DNA of 9,252 nt, taken from positions 1-9,252 of the forward strand of contig JARBCG010000058.1 in NCBI GenBank assembly GCA_028803175.1, read 5' to 3'. Below are positions 6,646 to 9,252 of this stretch, one piece after another (the stretch's first letter is position 1; every line of letters starts with the position of its first letter). The notes under the pieces were generated by a model. It saw only the letters and a program-made list of their open reading frames with translations, did not search any database and was not told where the DNA came from. Made by a program: the position numbers and the translations under genes. This stretch comes from Wolbachia sp. (lineage in GTDB: Bacteria > Pseudomonadota > Alphaproteobacteria > Rickettsiales > Anaplasmataceae).

Positions 6646-7158
6646 ATGTATCACATTTTAAAATACAAAGATTATGAACCAAAAATAGATGAGAGTGCTT
6701 TCATAGCAAGTGGCTCACATATCATAGGCAAAGTCGAAATAGGAAAAGAAGCAAGTGTTTGGTTTAATTGTGTAATCAGAGGAGATGTTGGCTCAATAAA
6801 AATAGGTGATGGGACAAATATTCAAGATGGAACGGTGATTCATGTGAATAGAAATCCTGGCGGTGATACTATTATTGGCAAAATGGTAACAGTAGGACAT
6901 TTTTGTATGCTGCATGCGTGCACGATACATGATAGAGCATTTGTTGGTATGAGTTCCACCATAATGGATCATGCGATTGTTGAATCTGAAGCTATGGTGG
7001 CTGCTTGTTCTCTAGTTACACATGGAAAAGTAATAAAAAGTGGAGAAATATGGGCTGGTAGGCCAGCGAAATTTTTTAAAAAGATGTCTACAGAAGAAAT
7101 AAAACACATTACACAATCAGCACAAAATTATATCACATTAATGCAAGAATATAAGTAA
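6646..7158 (+). CDS. Gamma-class carbonic anhydrase-like protein (left-handed beta-helix)
   Basis: From ATG 6646 this is a 170-residue hexapeptide-repeat protein of the gamma-carbonic anhydrase/YrdA/PaaY family, cytoplasmic trimers with zinc or iron at subunit interfaces. Repeats run from about residue 20 (SGSHIIGKVEIGKEASVWFN) to about 145. The three metal-binding histidines are present as H66 (TVIHVN), H85 and H90 (VGHFCMLHACTI, the H-x4-H pair), as is the conserved Arg/Asp of VIRGD (R45, D47). WAGRPAKFFKKMS and a C-terminal helix close the protein. True CO2 hydration is not certain, because many members of this subfamily lack measurable activity. The same frame is open from an ATG at 6562, adding 28 residues (MRELPLESRL and on). 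I prefer 6646 because MYHILKYKDYEPKID matches the family's usual N terminus and the extra residues look like non-coding sequence. It lies 220 bp after mnmG. Confidence 0.88.
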   Translation: MYHILKYKDYEPKIDESAFIASGSHIIGKVEIGKEASVWFNCVIRGDVGSIKIGDGTNIQDGTVIHVNRNPGGDTIIGKMVTVGHFCMLHACTIHDRAFVGMSSTIMDHAIVESEAMVAACSLVTHGKVIKSGEIWAGRPAKFFKKMSTEEIKHITQSAQNYITLMQEYK

Positions 7159-7216
7159 ATATTTTGCTAAGAATTACATTGGATGTTATTATATTGTTGG
7201 TAATATAAGGTTTATT

Positions 7217-7478
7217 GTGAGTGGAAGTTTTACTGAGAATAGTTTTAAATTACTTGAATTATGTTTAGCAGTTTTTTCTATTGAAAAAAATGACGTTGTA
7301 GGAAAGAAGTTAGATGAATGGATAATCAAAAAGAAATATTGGAAATTGGCATTAGAAACTCATTCTGATAAACATCTGGGTAGTGAAGTAGAGAGCAAAA
7401 AAGTAGATAAAGAATTCAAGAGGCTTGGCTTACGTATGGTATGCTTACAAGAGCTATAGGTTGCTTAAAAGGAGTTAA
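7217..7478 (+). pseudogene. Decayed J-domain fragment (HSD instead of HPD)
   Basis: From GTG 7217 the frame reads an N-terminal region and most of a J domain, then stops at 7459. KKKYWKLALETHSDKHLG matches helix II and the loop of a J domain, but the essential HPD is HSD (residues 53-55), explained by one CCN-to-TCN change. The expected last J-domain helix appears one frame away at 7428-7478 as AYVWYAYKSYRLLKRS and then stops, so a single-base indel near 7427 broke the gene. A third frame is open from 7441 to 7575 (MLTRAIGCLKGVKG and on), which may be chance. The early part (NSFKLLEL) also resembles the intact protein at 740 (STFSILEI). I read it as the 5' end of a paralogue of that gene. A loose promoter candidate is TTGGAT (7179-7184) with TAATAT (7201-7206). 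Confidence 0.7.
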
Positions 7479-7568
7479 GGGCATATCTGATATTGAGGAA
7501 AAGTTGAGAAAGTTTCATGGTGTCACAGGGCTTAGCAGAAGAGATTTTATTATAAAGGGAAATTGTTC

Positions 7569-7691
7569 ACTGTGAGAGCTATGTTTGTAATCCATACTAA
7601 ACCATAATAAAGTAGTCCAACACTAGAGTATATTATACTAAAGTGTCCGCCTTAAGGCGAGGGTGTTGACCCACCAACCTTACTACATAAA
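7569..7691 (+). repeat. Palindrome-rich repeat, copy B (truncated, 123 bp)
   Basis: This copy matches bases 60-182 of copy A in direct orientation with a constant offset of 7509 and no indel. It lacks the first 59 bases of A, including the GTAC-rich hairpin end. The centre reads CGCCTTAAGGCG, a perfect 12-bp palindrome that copy A has lost to substitutions. GGGT-gttg-ACCC follows. It sits inside the decayed J-domain gene region, between the J-domain fragment and the coiled-coil fragment. Confidence 0.88.
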
Positions 7692-8256
7692 TGCATAAAA
7701 GCTATTAAAAACGTATACGCTCTTCTCAAGAACAAATTCGGAGAATTATGGAGTAGGAATTAATAACATCAGAAGCAAAAGAAAGGTTTGAAAAGATACA
7801 GATAAATGTAGTAGAAGCTGTTAAAGAAATTACTATTTTAGATTTTAAGAAATTAATAAAATTGGTGAAGCAAAAGAAGGAGTTACTACGTGCTAATGCT
7901 GAACGTGAATCTGAAATGAAAAAAAAGAGATAGAAAAAAAAGCAAAGGAAGTTGAAGATATAAAGAACGAATGTATAGAGATTGAACGTTTGTATTGTAG
8001 CTCTGAAGAGCAAAGAGAAATTGTGGTGAAGAGTTTGCAAAACTTGAAATGCAAGACAGACTTAAAAAGATTGGTATAAAAGCGTAAGATATGATTCCAA
8101 AGGATCAACAAAATTAGTAGAGAAGTATTTTTTGTCACCTAACGCTGACCTTGAATCTGAAGTAAAAAAAAATAAAGGAAAAAAATGAAGAGGAAAATAA
8201 GGATTTAAATAGTTTAAAAAATATATCAAATCTTGTCGTAGAAATTTCAGAAGTAA
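7692..8256 (+). pseudogene. Frameshifted coiled-coil-like fragment
   Basis: No single frame is long, but plus-strand frames hand over to one another in a coherent Lys/Glu-rich order. CIKAIKNVYALLKNKFGELW runs from 7692 to 7763. ELITSEAKERFEKIQ leads a frame from 7757 to 7933 that ends in an A8 run. EIEKKAKEVEDIKNE follows from 7927. EEFAKLEMQDRLKKIGIKA covers 8028-8087, then VRYDSKGSTKLVEKY onward from 8084. IKEKNEEENKDLNSLKN follows from 8172 after an A9 run. Two segments look alike, NAERESEMKK and NADLESEVKK, suggesting an internal repeat. No matching segment exists in the intact J-domain protein. Composition suggests coiled coil; function is unknown. Open frames on the minus strand at 7726-8138 are judged to be mirror images of this A-rich DNA. 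Confidence 0.55.
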
Positions 8257-8679
8257 ACAATTTGAGGAGAAAAAGAAAATATTTGATAAATTTAATATTA
8301 AAAAAGATACAATATTATATATAATACAAAATATATTAATGTTTTATATAAGAATATTTTCTACGTCAAAGTTGAGAAAATCATATGACAACCATAAAAA
8401 AACGATCCTCGGGTTGATAGTACAAAACAAGAAATACATAGAATGAATGACCATGATGATCTTTTGGAGTATGTAGTGCGGTTAAAAGATGCGGAGGCAA
8501 TTAAAAAAGGCTTTGTTCAAGTTGTTCTTGGAGAGGATATGGAAGAACAGCTTGAAACCATACTATATAATATGGGTCACCTCAAAAGTAATGTAATGAA
8601 TTTTTATTTTCCACATAAAATATATGGAAGTTTAGTTATTTTTAGTTTAGTTAGCACTTATTCAAAATTTGCCATGTAA
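8257..8679 (+). pseudogene. Middle and first membrane region of the broken J-domain paralogue
   Basis: One frame gives FEEKKKIFDKFNIKKD (from 8261), then reaches KLRKSYDNHKK and is broken at an A7 run (8396-8402). The adjacent frame continues as NDPRVDSTKQEIHRMNDHDD and runs to the stop at 8677-8679, with an internal ATG at 8443. IFDKFNI against LFEKLNI, and NDPRVD against LDPSLS further on, align with residues about 110-190 of the intact protein at 740-2059. The segment ends in a hydrophobic stretch (IYGSLVIFSLVSTYSK) corresponding to its first membrane segment. A further shift near 8665 leads into the next frame (ICHVITYFLLCYIFGALIV), which joins the downstream membrane fragment. The part from 8443 alone is a 78-codon frame with no convincing ribosome-binding site. 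Confidence 0.6.
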
Positions 8680-8741
8680 TTACCTATTTCTTATTATGTT
8701 ATATTTTTGGAGCTTTAATAGTCTCACATATTTGCGCTAAA

Positions 8742-9092
8742 ATGTTTACATACTCTATAGATAAGTGTAAGAAAAATCTACAAAATGGATGTGTAACGCA
8801 AGAGGAGTTTGAAAAGCAAGTAAATCAATGGAGCAAGTATTTTCAATTTGTTTGTTATGTTCTACCTGTTATTACTTTTGGGGTTATGGCAATTGGCATT
8901 AATTCTTATAGTTCTATATTTTTTGTAGGTTTAGTAGTTGTATATATTTGCCGTCTAATCTCTAACCATTTAAAATGGAAGTATGAAGTGAGTCTTCAAA
9001 ATAGAGAAATAACATCTAAAGAATACGAGAATAAGATAAATCAGTTTGATAAATATCATACGTTTGTTTATGTAGTGAGGTGGGCGGATTAA
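8742..9092 (+). CDS. Membrane-protein fragment, C-terminal part of the broken J-domain paralogue
   Basis: This 116-codon frame is intact but probably a remnant, since it is open upstream to 8655 with more membrane sequence (CHVITYFLLCYIFGALIV). It encodes a polar module (KNLQNGCVTQEEFEKQVNQW), a hydrophobic pair at about 34-68, and a second copy of the module (LQNREITSKEYENKINQF, about 85-102). The intact protein at 740 has one clear matching module, KYKNSEISTDEFISKM, between its membrane pairs. The two modules in this fragment suggest an internally repeated membrane-hairpin architecture. The last codons, encoding YVVRWAD and the stop, lie inside repeat copy C, so the original C terminus appears to have been replaced or cut off by the repeat. 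No Shine-Dalgarno sequence is clear. Translation today is doubtful; it would be annotated as a hypothetical membrane protein. Confidence 0.45.
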   Translation: MFTYSIDKCKKNLQNGCVTQEEFEKQVNQWSKYFQFVCYVLPVITFGVMAIGINSYSSIFFVGLVVVYICRLISNHLKWKYEVSLQNREITSKEYENKINQFDKYHTFVYVVRWAD

Positions 9093-9248
9093 CACTATTG
9101 CCTTAAGGCGGACACTTTAGTACAATATGATTTAGTGTTGGACTACTTCAGTATGGTTTAGTACAGATTACAAACATAGCTCTCACAGTACGTTTAATTT
9201 AAAGTACCATTTAGTGTTCTGTACTAAGTACAGATTAAGTACAGATAT
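9067..9248 (-). repeat. Palindrome-rich repeat, copy C (182 bp, inverted relative to copy A)
   Basis: The reverse complement matches copy A from base 1 to 182 with position x pairing to 9249-x. The outer 60 bases differ at one position by hand count. GCCTTAAGGC (9100-9109) is a perfect palindrome at the place where copy A reads CCTTGAGTGG. TCTGTACttaGTACAGA is retained near 9218-9234. The inner end overlaps the last codons and stop of the membrane fragment at 8742-9092. Only four bases follow it in the window. Confidence 0.9.
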
Positions 9249-9252
9249 AGAA

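Noticed and set aside
7726..8138. Two overlapping minus-strand frames rich in Phe, Ser and Ile
   Set aside because: Their composition is what the complement of an A/G-rich coiled-coil sequence produces. The plus-strand reading gives coherent amphipathic Lys/Glu sequence instead.
8396..8402. Programmed ribosomal frameshift at an A7 run
   Set aside because: The region contains many other breaks plus a defective HPD motif, so decay explains the shift better than regulated recoding.
1..9248. The whole window as a composite transposon between inverted repeats
   Set aside because: The repeats carry no transposase, the cargo is ordinary housekeeping genes, and flanking target duplications cannot be seen. 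A dispersed repeat in two orientations is the simpler reading.
1..9252. tRNA, rRNA or CRISPR features
   Set aside because: I saw no cloverleaf with a T-loop GTTCRA box and matching acceptor stem, no rRNA-like sequence and no regularly spaced short direct repeats.

Overview
The window looks like a piece of an AT-rich genome from an obligate intracellular alphaproteobacterium, most likely Wolbachia (Rickettsiales, Anaplasmataceae). The reasons are the strong A/T codon bias, long intergenic stretches holding gene debris, short palindrome-rich repeats, mostly weak Shine-Dalgarno sequences, and the mix of housekeeping tRNA-modification and repair genes with a lineage-type J-domain membrane protein. 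The genus call is inference, because no rRNA or species marker is present.

Layout: positions 1-182 hold a repeat (copy A). Positions 183-739 hold no intact gene, only possible debris. An intact J-domain membrane protein follows (740-2059), then endonuclease III nth (2087-2728), the tRNA methylthiotransferase miaB (2889-4217), a 318-bp gap with small inverted repeats and a doubtful short ORF, the tRNA U34-modifying enzyme mnmG/gidA (4536-6425), and a gamma-class carbonic anhydrase-like protein (best start 6646, end 7158). All are on the plus strand. They are spaced widely enough, with plausible promoters, that several probably form their own transcription units rather than one operon.

From 7217 to 9092 the sequence is a decayed gene region. 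Read across frames it gives, in order, a J domain with HSD in place of HPD, a second repeat copy (B, 7569-7691), a lysine/glutamate-rich coiled-coil-like stretch, a middle domain and a multi-pass membrane domain. The J domain, middle domain and membrane domain line up by eye with the same parts of the intact protein at 740-2059, so this looks like a broken paralogue. Many of its frame changes fall at or next to A-runs. The last intact frame (8742-9092) ends inside a third repeat copy.

That third copy (C, 9067-9248) is in inverted orientation and matches copy A base for base in register over 182 bp. The window is therefore bounded by inverted repeats about 8.9 kb apart. These could drive inversion of the segment, or they could simply mark the ends of a contig broken at repeats.

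Functionally, MiaB and MnmG modify positions 37 and 34 of tRNA anticodon loops and support decoding accuracy. Nth starts base-excision repair of oxidised pyrimidines. The gamma-carbonic anhydrase-like protein is a metal-binding beta-helix protein of uncertain activity. The J-domain proteins are the unusual part: membrane-anchored, class C-like co-chaperones with no assigned role.
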